From: Halichondria panicea
Taxonomy: Eukaryota > Porifera > Demospongiae > Suberitida > Halichondriidae
Length of the DNA: 64,000 nt
Assembly: GCF_963675165.1 (NCBI RefSeq)
Contig: NC_087377.1
Location: 1,079,501-1,143,500 of the forward strand
Direction of reading: 5' to 3'
The position numbers and the translations under genes are program-made. Below, piece by piece: positions 37,401 through 48,722 of the stretch. Below the pieces are notes generated by a model. The model had not been told where the DNA came from, did not search any database, and was given only the letters and a program-made list of their open reading frames with translations. Positions within the stretch are counted from its first letter, which is position 1, and each line of letters starts with the position of its first letter.

Positions 37401-39372
37401 TGATCACTTGAGGTCAGTCTAATAGCCACATATTGTGTTAAGCCAGGTGACTCATTCAGTATTTCACCTCCCGTAATGTTAACAGTGTTGTTTCCATACT
37501 GATCATAGCCAACACGAGAAAGTGATAGCTTGCTGGCATTCACAGTAGCAACATCAATTAAAATATTGAAATGAATTAAAATAATCTCCTCATTGAACCA
37601 ATAATCAAGTGAGTAACTAATACCTATATATACAGAGCCCCCGCCAAGGTTCAATGTTGCGTCACATTGAAAGGTGTAATTTGGCTCAATTCGAACATAG
37701 AAGGGAGCTTCAAGTGTACTTGAAGTGTACATTTCCAACCCTATATTAGTAGAGGTTGCATCAGTAGAAGTTGTATTGATAAACTCGACGGACACCATTC
37801 GGAAATAATCTCTAGGATCCATTGTGATATCAACGCGGTTTTCATCGTAGGAAATGCAACTACCCGGACAATTAGCCTGGAATGTTTCACTCGTAATTGT
37901 ATTTTTGAAAATAAGTTGGTTCAAAAAGCACGGTGCATTGATATCATACGGACGATAAAACGGATTGTAGAGATAATCGGTGTTTAAAAATGGATTACGC
38001 TCTGTCACGTTGCTGAAGTATAAGCTCATAGAGACTGAATTGTAGCTAAAGTAGAATAGCAGTCTGTCAAGTGTAACAGATCCTAAAGGAGAGAGTACAC
38101 AATAATTATTATTGAGGGGAGTGCATGATTATTATATACAGTGCATGGGCACCTCCCATAACGAACCCTCCCACCATCACAACCTCTCTATAAAAGACAC
38201 TAGCTATGGCACGGATTGATACATAAAAGCAACCTTCCACGAGCAAACCTTTTTGATTAGGAACAGCGGACAAGCTTCGTGCTTCAAACTGTCCAATATA
38301 ATAGAGTACTGTTATTGCTAATCATATAACTATACCGGCATACTTCAGTAGTGTAATATCTATTTCAGCAAGTTCCCTAGCTTCTTGAAGTAGAATTAAG
38401 ATACAGACCATACATGAGATATACTATATCTATATTTGTCCCACCAGAGGACAACCTCCGAAAAGAGGACAAAATCTCTGCTCTCAAAATTAATCGTCGT
38501 TGATTCGGAGGTTCCACGGTAAGACACATGCACACATATAGACCGTAGTACATTGGTAGCTATACTAACAGCCTTTGAAATTGACATCGAATCGAAGCTA
38601 GTTTTGGTTGCGTTGAGTAACAATCTTTACTTGAAGTGGCCATGCAGATGCCCGAGATCACTATAGCAGTTTCGATCGACTTTATAAAATTGATATTGCA
38701 AGACTGAGGATGATATTCATAACCAAATAAAGAATGTGTTGCTTGAGTATATTTACGAGCACATGCAAGGTGTTGGGTGACAGTCAAGAATGAATTCACT
38801 CTAGCTACCCCCTGCAAGGTAGGAAACAAGCATGTAACTAGAACCAACTATGGACTGTTACGAGCAGTTACTTAGTTACCCGGCAGTACCGAACATTGAG
38901 AGCCTGCATGGTTCGCAGAATGTATATAAAGTAGCTTTAATTATACATATAGCATTACCCCTAACAAGATGCATGCATGCATGCAGCTTTACTGTACTGC
39001 ATGGACAGACATCTTATAGACCTATATACTAGTACAGACTGCATGCATGCAATAGCTTACCCAAACACAAGCACTGTATAGAGTTTAACGTTTGTCAGAC
39101 CATTCCAGTAGATCTACATGCTTATAAATATTGAGTAGCCAACTATCTGTATATAGACTAGACTATGTATAGGGTTTATGAGGGATGGGGTGTCTTTTTC
39201 CACCGAAAGGAGAGTATATAGACAATCAGAAATTAAGGCTGCTTTGCACTTCATCTATATAATTATAGCCAATCCACTTACCATTGCCTGATCTTTGGTC
39301 AGTCTGCCCGAAGCATGGGCTAGGAGAGAGCCCAACTACCAACAGAGCCAGGGCTATAATAAGACTCTTCAT
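22900..39372 (-). CDS. Array copy B: Ig-NIDO-AMOP-VWD-EGF transmembrane protein, full length
   Basis: Twenty-eight exons, 2,031 residues, every junction GT/AG and phase-consistent. Exons 1-28: 39282-39372, 37240-38082, 36888-37008, 36019-36236, 34705-35046, 33698-34006, 33290-33619, 33008-33150, 32505-32840, 31799-32322, 31508-31704, 31080-31288, 30797-31028, 28411-28524, 28075-28320, 27502-27773, 27290-27389, 26981-27136, 26682-26801, 26328-26450, 26129-26254, 25872-25991, 25160-25303, 24910-25004, 24604-24713, 24307-24448, 24077-24240, 22900-23068. Residues: signal 1-23; N-terminal region 31-311; Ig-like 312-751; NIDO-AMOP 752-1085; linker and VWD 1086-1336 with GDPH at its start; further extracellular region 1337-1509; EGF-like repeats 1510-1805; membrane-proximal 1806-1954; transmembrane 1955-1976; tail to 2031. 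The MUC4/SUSD2/Mesh core suggests a surface adhesion or barrier protein; the ligand is unknown. Confidence 0.88.
23320..23940. repeat. Internal duplicated and inverted repeat in intron 27 (copy B)
   Basis: The segment around GTGTCTTTCAACAGCCATAA occurs twice (about 23,336 and 23,689), each after a poly-G run. The phrases TTTGAAAAAGACCTTTCAAA and its reverse complement also occur, giving a folded-back structure. The same block is in copy C at about 41,643-42,260, with longer G runs. Confidence 0.65.
25160..27389 (-). CDS. Copy B exons 17-23: EGF-like repeats
   Basis: Seven small exons, of which 18-23 are all phase 1-1. Exons 19, 20, 22 and 23 begin with the calcium-binding EGF signature (D/N)-I-(N/D)-E-C, for example [12 protein letters not shown] and [12 protein letters not shown]. 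Exon 21 (VDPIAMC) is a divergent member. Exon 18 is a longer EGF-like unit starting [14 protein letters not shown]. Confidence 0.85.
28411..31704 (-). CDS. Copy B exons 11-14: VWD domain with GDPH motif
   Basis: Exon 11 carries the AMOP-VWD linker (VTCTTYQPP). Exon 12 opens with [14 protein letters not shown], the start of a von Willebrand D domain; exon 13 follows. Exon 14 carries [19 protein letters not shown], the conserved VWD calcium-site region. In MUC2, MUC5AC and other mucins the GDPH bond (Asp-Pro) can self-cleave. Intron 13 of B is swollen to 2.3 kb by transposons. Confidence 0.88.
28671..30640. mobile_element. Nest of inverted-repeat elements in intron 13 of copy B
   Basis: At least three elements not seen in copy C. 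First, 28671-29002, with inverted ends containing CAATGTCTTGTTTCTGGTT. Second, about 29,394-30,170, with TAGCCTC ends and inner inverted pairs (AAGAAAAAGTAAGGCCTGG; AAAAAGGAGAGCCTG). Third, about 30,390-30,637, an inverted, shortened relative of the TGCCTCGGTG element with its CA tract. None shows a transposase. Confidence 0.6.
31313..31447. repeat. TG/CA microsatellite at the VWD exon acceptor (copy B)
   Basis: About 135 bp of (TG)n on the plus strand. In gene sense it is a CA tract ending in the ACACAG acceptor of exon 12. Confidence 0.9.
31799..33150 (-). CDS. Copy B exons 8-10: NIDO and AMOP domains
   Basis: The NIDO region spans exons 8 and 9 and the first part of exon 10, with [21 protein letters not shown] and [10 protein letters not shown] as landmarks. 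AMOP occupies the end of exon 10 ([13 protein letters not shown] ... CFTPSF ... ILCCYR). Copy A has lost exons 9 and 10 entirely. Confidence 0.85.
33290..35046 (-). CDS. Copy B exons 5-7: Ig-like domains
   Basis: Three phase 1-1 exons (34705-35046, 33698-34006, 33290-33619), each about 103-114 residues. Exons 6 and 7 have the Cys pair spacing of Ig folds (SLTCTSDN ... FICEARD; SFECLRY ... GSVSCIYG). Exon 5 is a Tyr-rich relative without the clear Cys pair. Symmetric phases mean each domain can be gained or lost without a frameshift. Confidence 0.7.
36019..38082 (-). CDS. Copy B exons 2-4: variable N-terminal region and first Ig-like domain
   Basis: Exon 2 (37240-38082) encodes a 281-residue extracellular region with several Cys and N-glycosylation motifs. 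Its second half ([13 protein letters not shown] ... [12 protein letters not shown]) resembles a beta-rich repeat unit found in large invertebrate surface proteins, but I cannot name a family. Exons 3 and 4 form an Ig-like unit ending in GLEGYYTCR. This block differs far more between B and C than its flanks do. Confidence 0.75.
36319..36827. mobile_element. TGCCTCGGTG-ended repeat in intron 3 of copy B
   Basis: Complete short form of the family at 18,331-20,792, without the nested element. Intron 3 of copy C lacks it: B and C share the flank GCAAGCAATAATT and then part. So it entered B after, or was lost from C since, the duplication. Sequence just beyond the right tip (CAGCACCTGCGGTGCTTTCATT-like) is also shared between family members, so the true end may lie about 25 bp further. 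Confidence 0.65.
39282..39372 (-). CDS. Copy B exon 1: signal peptide
   Basis: ATG at 39370-39372 followed by a classic signal peptide ([20 protein letters not shown]). The donor is in phase 1. It is highly similar in copies A, C and D, which fixes the 5' end of each array unit. Confidence 0.9.
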
Positions 39373-39470
39373 TGCAAGAGAAAGGGTCCCCGAGTTAACT
39401 GTAGGTATAAATAATCTCTACACATTATATAACAGCGATAGTAAAGGGGAGGGCTAGCTGCGCATGCGCA
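39373..39470 (-). promoter_or_regulatory. Promoter region of copy B
   Basis: TGCGCATGCGCA lies at about 39,459-39,470, roughly 90 bp upstream of the start codon, with TTATATAATG between them as a possible TATA-like element. Copy C has nearly the same sequence (palindrome at 56085-56096), and D has the palindrome at 59150-59161. Conservation across copies suggests shared control. Confidence 0.5.
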
Positions 39471-39766
39471 ATGAAAGTCATACCACCTTAAATTTTTGCA
39501 GCGACAAATGAATTTGCCCTCAATCCATTAACTGTTAGTGTTTAAATAATCTGATGTTAAGTTAGTCAAGAGAGAGACAAAAACAAAACTAATTAAAAGT
39601 TTAGTGGCTGCATATTTATGTTACATTGGTTGGAATTAATACTAATTACCGTGAAACATTATTATTGCCTATAATTATAGTAGCCAGGTGCACAGAATCA
39701 ATTTCACTTATTTACGTTACTAAGTATATAGATCAAAAACAGTGATAATTGTATTATAATGTCTGC

Positions 39767-40379
39767 CTAGTTGAGATCCACTTTCTTCTCATCAGCTGAC
39801 TCTAGCACAGCTTGTTCTTCCAGTTCATCGTGGGGTACAGGATTAAGGTCAAAACCAGTGCTAGAGTTCACGAACTCTAGACCACCGCCCCTGGCTTTAC
39901 TCTTGGGTAGTCTTGATCGATGCTTGACACAACAGCTGCACAAGGAAAAATAAAGATGAAAAGCACACACTACAGAGTCATCATTGAATTAAAATCTCCG
40001 AAAAGTAGCTTTTTCGTTAGTTATCTTTGATGATTGATAACTTGAATTGGGATTGTCCAATTACAAATTTAAAGAATGTATGTTGTAGCTCTCTAATATC
40101 TTAATGTTTAAAGTAGCAATTGGCGGCTGTTATAATATTTGCACTTGAAGTGCGTGTACTTGAACCGATAATCTGATGCACATGCATTATCTCAAGTTAA
40201 TAGAGTAGTCTCACCATGTGATGGTAATAATCAGAACCAGTATCAGGATCAGTCCCAGACCACACCCCACTCCAATACCTCTGTTCGGGTGGCAGAATTG
40301 TGGGAGAGGTTGGATCAGTGCCAATCGTCTGCACATCAGTCACTTCAAAACCAAGAGCTGCGTACTCATCACGGTGAGC
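39767..40379 (-). pseudogene. Stray array 3' end between B and C, with an intact tail exon
   Basis: The tail exon 39767-39935 is fully open, has a good pyrimidine-rich acceptor and the right phase. It encodes CCCVKHRSRLPKSKARGGG and ends KVDLN. The transmembrane exon 40215-40379 is one frame out and has lost the helix. The unit breaks off at about 40,392, where it joins the right half of the CTAGAAT MITE. Lying 1.3 kb downstream of copy C's own tail exon, the intact exon could serve C as an alternative last exon. Confidence 0.75.
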
Positions 40380-41220
40380 CTGGAGGAGGAGGGATTTTAA
40401 TCTCGCAAAATTCGCAAATGTTTGATGCTCGCAAAACATTCTAGTAATATATACGGTATCTTAACTGATTTTTAGATCCCACTTTTCATCGGCTATCTAT
40501 ATACGTATACAAGAGCTAATAGCAATTTTACATTATTTGCATCCCCCGGCCAAGCAATCTATGGTATATAATACTGGAAACTAAGCAGATACATACTCCA
40601 GTGCATGTGTGGGATATAATTATTGTGTGGGAAACGAAGTTATTCATAATTAGATATAATTATATTTGTGATTGTTTTACTACTTTTACTTACATCCCCT
40701 TCTCAGGCTCAGGAACATAACATTCGACTGGAAAACTATGGCTTCGGAGAACTGGCAAATCACGGCCCTCGCTAGCTTAAACTGAGGTTATAATAATCTA
40801 TACATGGCCATAATTATAATTATAGTAGCATCTGTGTTCTGGTTTTTCAGTTTATGCAGTTTTGTTTTATTATCTCATAATGATTATCTACTTCGTGCAT
40901 TCATCTATTACGTATAATGTATACAGTGTTTTCCATTGAGCCGTCTATTATACTATTATTGAGAACGAGGGATAAAAATCATCAATAAAAAAAGTTATGT
41001 TTTATGCATGCATGAGAAGTTCTATTCAAGAGAGACTAATTAATTCAAGCTAAAAATTAATTTTAGTGGCTGCTAATAAATAATTTTTACACATGTAATG
41101 ACTTAATTATCGTGAAACAACAAATTAATTGGTTGTGCATGTATTAGAGGCCAGGTGCACAGAATCATTTCCATTATTTTACGTGCTGCATCTATAATTA
41201 AACAGTATTCTAATGTCTGC

Positions 41221-44200
41221 CTAGTTGAGATCCACTTTCGTCTCATCAGCTGACTCTAGCTCGGCTATCTCTTCCAGTCCATCGTGGGGTACAGGCTTTA
41301 GGTCAAAACCAGTACCGGAGTTCAAGAACTCTAGACCACTGCCCCTGGGCCTACTCTTGGGTTTTCTTGATCGACCCTTAACACAACAGCTGCACAGGGA
41401 GGAATGATTATGAAGAAAGTACACACTATATATAATATAGAGTCATTGTTGAAAGTAGCTTTGATGGTCGATAATTTGAATTGGGATGGTCGAATTACAA
41501 ATCTAGGATGTTTTGACAGAGGGGAGGCTGAGACATCCGCGAAATAATCTATTTATGCAATAATTATTATCCTTATTTACTAGCTCTTTGAAAGGCTAAT
41601 CAAAATAATGATGTGTTAAAGTATCGATTACTGACTATTAAACGGAGGGGGGGGGGGGGGGTGTCTTTCAACAGCCATAACTTCAGTACAGTTGATCCGA
41701 TGTCAACATTTTTAGGATTTTCTGAAACTTTGAAAAAGACCTTTCAAACGATGTGTTTCAATCCAAAATTTCTTTGGGGGCCCTAATTTGTCATTTTTTG
41801 GCCTCGGACCGTGGGCTATAATTATATAATCTATGGTATCGCCAAATTGGCAAATACTTTTATTTCTCCAATATCAACTTTGATGGTACCATTTGAAAGG
41901 TCTTTTTCTAAGCTTTCAGAAAAACATAACATTTTTGATTTCGATCCACAGAATTCAAGTTATGGCAGCTGAAATATTCCCAAAATCATTAATTAAACGG
42001 AGGGGGGGGTGTCTTTCAACAGCCATAACTTCAGAAATAGTTTTGTGTTCCCGTGAGTGGGTTCAATTCACCAGCAATAATTTTGCGTTCCCGTAAGTGG
42101 GTTCAATTCCAAATTGTCATATACTTTTATCTCTCGAATATCAACCTTGATGGTACCATTCTTTCTAAGCTTTCAAAAAAACCTAAATTTTTTTATTTTT
42201 GATCCACAAAATTCTAGTTATGGCAGCTGAAAGATTCCCAAAATCATTAATTGATTAGACTTGCACTTAAAATCGAGATAGGTGGTGTGTATCTAATCAT
42301 GCAGTTATTATGCATATACAGTGACTAACTCACTAAAACTAAGAATGCCATAATTATAGCTAATTATGGGTACAGTTAATAGAGTAATCTCACCATGTTA
42401 TGGTAATAAGCAGAACCAGGATCAGTCCCAGACCACCCCCCACTCCGATACCAATGATCTGTTCGAGCGTCAGAATTGTGGGAGAGGTTGGTTCAGTGCC
42501 AATTGTCTGCACATCAGTCACTTCAAAACCAAGAGCTGTGTACTCATCACAATGAGCCTGGAGGAGGAGGTGATATAATTATTTGATAAATATTCAACAC
42601 GTAGCAATTAAGAATATACTCACTATTACAGCCGTTTCCAAGGCACTGCCGCTGAGGAAGCCACCATCCAAACGGGCGTACATGCTAAAGCGTATACTAG
42701 ACTTTTCAGATCCAGTACTAGCAATCTCAGCAATATAAAGGTTGTCAGCTGTGAGTGTGTTTATCCTGAGTGGGTGTGTGTGAGGGTGTGTGTGGGGGGG
42801 GGGCAATGAAGTAGTTCATAAACAAAGATAATGTATAAAGGCAAAAATGTATTTAAATATTTATGGTTTAATCTCTCATGAAACGTTATCCTCTGTACAT
42901 GCATAGTTGTACGTATCAATCTATTCACCTCATTGTTCTTGCCTCAGGGTACGACACTAGACACTCATTGTCCTCACAGTAGACATTGATAGCATCAGCT
43001 GTGGCTTCTCTAAAGCGCCTCTGTACCTCAAGAGTGAACTGCAAGGAAAGAACAAAGTATCAAAAAACACGCGCGAAGAGTGAGAATGCGTCCCGTTATT
43101 TGGCATGCAATTATAAAAATGCAAAGTGCAATGTATAGTGTCATTCGCTTTTGAAACCCAATATAATTATATGGAATATAATTATACGGTTATACTTCTA
43201 GACAACATTAATTTTGGAGTTATATATAGTTTACCGTGTAAAGGTTGAATCCGTTGATCTCCACAATGATGACATTACCTGTCGCTTCCTCGGGTACAGT
43301 CACTGGTGGTGCAGTGGTGAGCAAGCCCTCTGTGTAGGTGTAGGTGTGTGTGTGTGGGGGGGTGTGTGGGAGTGTGTAAGTGTGTGTTCTACGCATACAC
43401 ACAACAGAACTCTTATACTGAAAATCTCAATGGACCAATTTATACAAAAATTGCTCAGACATGCACACACTCTGCTAATGCACTCACCAGCTTGACACAC
43501 TCCATCCACTAGTAGTGTACCAGCCGGACACTCACAGCTGTAGCTACCCACACTATTCACACAGAACATGGAGGGTTCACAAAGGTCAGCAGCAAATATG
43601 TCCAGAGCTGCTACCAAACACTCGTTGATATCTGTGATTATATAGTGAAGCCAAGATTACATACCATAATAATTATAGTGTCTGGTTTTAACATTGAAAG
43701 AAAGCAACTGAGTGTACTTTCACACATAAACACAGCTAAATTAGCGATCACATAATTATAATACATACTGTGTCTATATACAATTGGAGCAATTAAACTA
43801 AATTGTACATGCGTATTAGTAATTATAGTGCTGACGCATGCATGGGCATACCAACATGCAGTGGCTCTATATTATTGCTAACACATGAACATGCAGGTCC
43901 AAACACATGCTTCTAATTATGGATGCATGGGGGCTTATATAGATGCATGGCCGGCCCCATTAACCTGTATTGACAATAGAAAGGCTTTATGTACTAACGA
44001 TTTGTAATAACTCATTGGTACAGCTTCTCTCCTGACAAGAACACCATTCAAGACATGCAGTTGCAGTAATTGCTAAGCACACTACAGCACACTACAGCCC
44101 ATACATGCAGTTGCAGTAATGCTAAGCACATGCACTACAGCCCATACATGCATGCAAACGGCAATTCGTGTAGTGCCTGCATAGCTACTCCCTCTCACCA

Positions 44201-47200
44201 GTACAACTCCCCCCAGGCAGTAGCTGGTATCCCTCTTCACAAGAACACCTGTATCCTCTCAGTCCCTCCAAGTCAGTACAGATATGCTCACACGGAGACT
44301 CCTCACACTCATTGATATCTGCATGTGAGAGTGGGGAAAGTCTTATGTATGTACGTGTTAGTCACACAGTGGACCACCTCCAAAACTGGTCTACAATATG
44401 GACTCCACTAAACACATGAATGTCTCAGAATCTTCGCATGCTCTAGATAACGTACTTGAGCAATCCATCTCATTGGATACCAGCTCGTAACCAGGGAAAC
44501 AGCCGCATGTTTCCACTCCCAATAATCTCACACATGATTGGGCACAGCTGTTACTAGCATCGCACATCGCTATCGGATCAACTGCAGAATAAAATATACA
44601 AAGGAGAATAAAATAAAATTATATAGAGGATTAATTATAGCACTGTTTTCGTACCATTGCAGGTTCTGTTGTTGGTGCTGATGGTGTAACCTTCGTCACA
44701 GCTGCAAACGAATCCTCCCATCGTGTTGGTACAGTCGTGATGACAACCACCATTGAGCAAAGAGCACTCGTCAATGTCTGAAAGAAATAATATAAATGGA
44801 AACACCATCAATTTACCATCAATGTCTGAATTTGGTGTCTTTCATACCAATCACAATTAGGGCCCAAAAGCAATCGCTAATTTAAACAAAATTAATCATT
44901 AATTTTGATAGGCCTTTCAAAGAGCTACAAAAAACATTCTTTACATTTGTAATTGGACAATCCCAACTCAAGGTTATCGACCATCAAGTTACTGAAATGG
45001 ATCATCCACTTACCTCTACATTGTGTATCATCGTAAAGCTCGTAACCAGGGTAACAGGCACACTCAAAGCTTCCTGGTTGGTTGACGCATAGTTGAGCAC
45101 AACCATGCATGGTACTGTTACACTCGTTGATATCTGAGGAGATCGATAGCTTGCATTAATTGTCGAAGCCATAAGTCAATAGCTCCATATAGCATATAAT
45201 TATAGGGGAGAGAAATAGCTATTATAATACTGAAGGTTTGTTTGTTTGTCCTTGATATTTAATTATTTAATTGTTAAAGTAATGAGCATATAATTATTAC
45301 TATAGCTTACCGGCGCACTTTGACCCATCTCCACGATATCCCTCAGGGCATGGACCACACACTGCCCCCACTCCTGGAGCAGGGATGTCCACACAATCCA
45401 CACCCATGAAACAGTCAAAGTTGGCACAGCCGTCAACGTCAGCCTCACAGAAGTCACCCTCCCAACCTGAAACAGTGTATCACATTTATACTTCATGCAT
45501 ACTACTATAAATATTAGAAAAAGGCCTCCTTCTTACAATTTAACCTAGTACCCATAATTATGTGAATGTATTGAGACCACTCAGTATACTATAAAGAGGG
45601 CATGCATCCACATCTATACCGAAAAACTACATACCTTGAGGGCATACACAATTGGAGACGACAGTACTGGTGCTCTGGTCCACCACTCCCTCCAGTGTGC
45701 AGTTGCCATTATTCTCACAAGCACAAATCACAATCTATGATGAGAAATGCAAAAAAACTCTGAAAGACCTTTCGAAATAATGTATGCCTCTCTATACAAA
45801 GGGTAAAGCTTCTATAGCCTGAAACCAAAAACTGAGTTCATCAAACCTGCACTTCCAGAGTTGACCCAGCATCCAGATCATCAGTGGCCAAAAACACAAG
45901 AGAAATATCAGCAATTTCATCAAGTTCCAACCTGAAGGTGTACTCTATGGTATAGTCGCCCTTAGGGGTAGGTAGTAGAGTGGCCCCAGCTGGCAGTCCA
46001 TCCACCAATATCACGTTGATACTGCCTTTGTCATCAGTCACATTGAACACCAGTACAGCCTCTTCCCCCAGTGTAACATAGAGGCTGTCAAGACCATAGA
46101 TGAGAGGAGGGAAGTTAGCTGTATAGGTAAAGTTGACAGTTAATAAAAAAATTGTTTGGGTCCAAAAAATCAGAGAGAGGTCTTTCGAAGAGCTACAAAA
46201 ATATTATAGATTTGTAAACTGACAATTCCAACTAAGAAATATTGAAGATCAAAGAGGGTTCCCAATTAGCACGTAAGTTGTTTGGGCACGAAGGAATCAC
46301 TAGCACATCCATTTAATAGACATTTGAAATTAAAAGCTACGCAAAAATTAATTCGATAGCTACCGCGTGCATAATTATGGAAATTCAATGGAAATAAAAC
46401 GATATACAAATAACGTACATGTAAGCTTCTCATCTTCATCGATTGTAGAAATCATGTTCATAGTTTCGAGGCCGATGTCAGTATCCCCTGTTTCCATAGA
46501 GTCAAAAATGCACTCTACATTAGCCCCGCACACCAGCAGAATATCAGCTGAAGCAGCAGCTACCACTTCATCCAGGTAGGGTGGATCGTGATCAAGCACA
46601 GCATAGTCTGCAGCAGTCATGCCCTCAGGGTAAGTGAAGAGAGACTCCGAAGCATTCAGTTGCCCTGTAAACACAGACAATTACAGTAGAGTAATTAGTA
46701 ATTAGATCAACACGTATTGAGGCATCTGCATGCAGTAGTACTATACTCATGCGAGTCAATAGCTCACATGACAGTCCCACTTGGTGTAGTAGCCTGAAGG
46801 AGAACTCAGAGATAGGTACCATTGTTCCATCTCTGTATACGACATCATCAGTTTGATCACCATTGTAGTTCCCAACCATTCCTGTACAAAACATAAACTC
46901 TCAATGTTACATGACCTACCGTCAGTATTGTTGCAAAAGTAATACCAAATACGATTTACACCATGCAAAATTGCTCACTAGTATATTGCACCCACCACCA
47001 CAGATGACTATACTAATTACACTGTATTATATTTGCACAAAGGGCTAATTAAAATATATCTCTCAGTATGTATACCCTCATTCATGTACAATAATATCTG
47101 ACAACAAGCTATGGTATATCATAATAATTATTGTTCGCATTATACCTCTAGTTAGTCCTCTGTATTTATCAGGAATGATGACTGTGAAGGTCAGCATACT

Positions 47201-48690
47201 TGTTAGATTCACCATCAATCCCATTCCATTCGGGAACGTGGCCAGAATGGAATTGGAACTGCTTCGAGACACAGTGTAGAAGTCAGTGGATATAGAAGCG
47301 TTGAGGCTGACCAGCTGGTCCGTCACATCTTCTCCACTGATTAAAATCTCTAGCTGTCTAGATGCATTCAAGCGAATCTGTTGGACAGATGATTAAAAAT
47401 GATGATGGTATAATTCTATATCACGTACTTCAACAGGAGTGTCCCTGCTCATAGCGAAAGCGAAACCACCTAGTTCAGTAGCTTTAGTAGTAGACTCTGG
47501 GAGTGGTTGCATACGAGCTTGGATCCAGAAAGTGGTGTCAATAGTCAACTCCAGTAGAATATACTCTCCCCAACCGTTGAATGTGAACTTAGCTCCATCA
47601 AGGTTGGTGAGATGAGGATCACCCGTACAGAAGGCTGTGTGCGTGTGTGCGTGTGTATCATCGTGTGTGTGAGTGTGAGTGTGAGTGTGTGTGTGTGTGC
47701 ATGCACAGAACATAATTATATATTTTTATAGCTGCAAGAATATAGTAAAGAGAACTGACGCAACACTCACTTCTTCTTGGTGGTTGATAAGTGGTACAAG
47801 TAACTGGAGGTCTTCTAGTCCTGTACAGTGTGTCTGCTTCTCCTCCTATTCTGCATAAATCTCGCAGCTTGTAATCAGTTTCAAGGAACTGATTTGGGAA
47901 GAAGCTAGGACTGTAGGCCACCACTCCACTGATACCACGAGCATTGTTGAGAGATCCACTCCTTCGTCTGTGATGAACATAGCACCATAAACAAAACAAT
48001 TAAATGTGGAGTTAACAACGTCAAGTTTTACTAACTTATAGAAAATTCTCACCTATAGCAGCAGAGAATGGTGTCAGTCTGACTGAAGCTTGGAGTAAAA
48101 CAGAACTGGTTATTATACACTGGGTCCAAAGTCAACTCATACATATCAATGGATCTAAAAGCAAAGTCTCTGAAAGCCTGTGCCAAGTTGCAAGGGCATC
48201 CATCTCTTAGTGTGGTTCCATTGATGATGTCACTATACACGGTATCGTTGTTGATAGTGCTGGTACATTCTGCACGCGCCAATTGCGTGGTGTTCATAGT
48301 TCGGCCGATATAGTACACCTCGTTATGGTAACGCCCTCCTCTAGCGAGACTGGAACATGCAATTGTTTGGCTCATGGGTAAGTTGGAGATTCGGTGATCG
48401 TGGAAGGAAGACAATTTCTCGCTATCACTACCAAAATACGAGCCTGGATTGATGTTGTAGCCGATTGTTGAATATTCACCATTCTGCGACTCCCCCCATT
48501 GCAGATCATCACAGATATACGTATAAACAGCGAAGCTTATCACACCATCAGTTATGATAATGGCTTCAAAAGAGTTCTGAAAAAAAATTAACTCCATTAT
48601 AAGCAATAGAAGCAACTCTGTAACTGTTAGTGCAGTTTAAATGATATATACCTTAATGTTATAGACTGTCTATACAATTGCACGTATACG

Positions 48691-48722
<32 letters not shown>

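Noticed and set aside
38396-38847. Minus-strand frames conserved between B and C (also 54,991-55,442)
   Set aside because: They lie in intron 1, and their conservation equals that of the surrounding intron. They overlap each other in different frames, so they reflect the recent duplication and not coding constraint.
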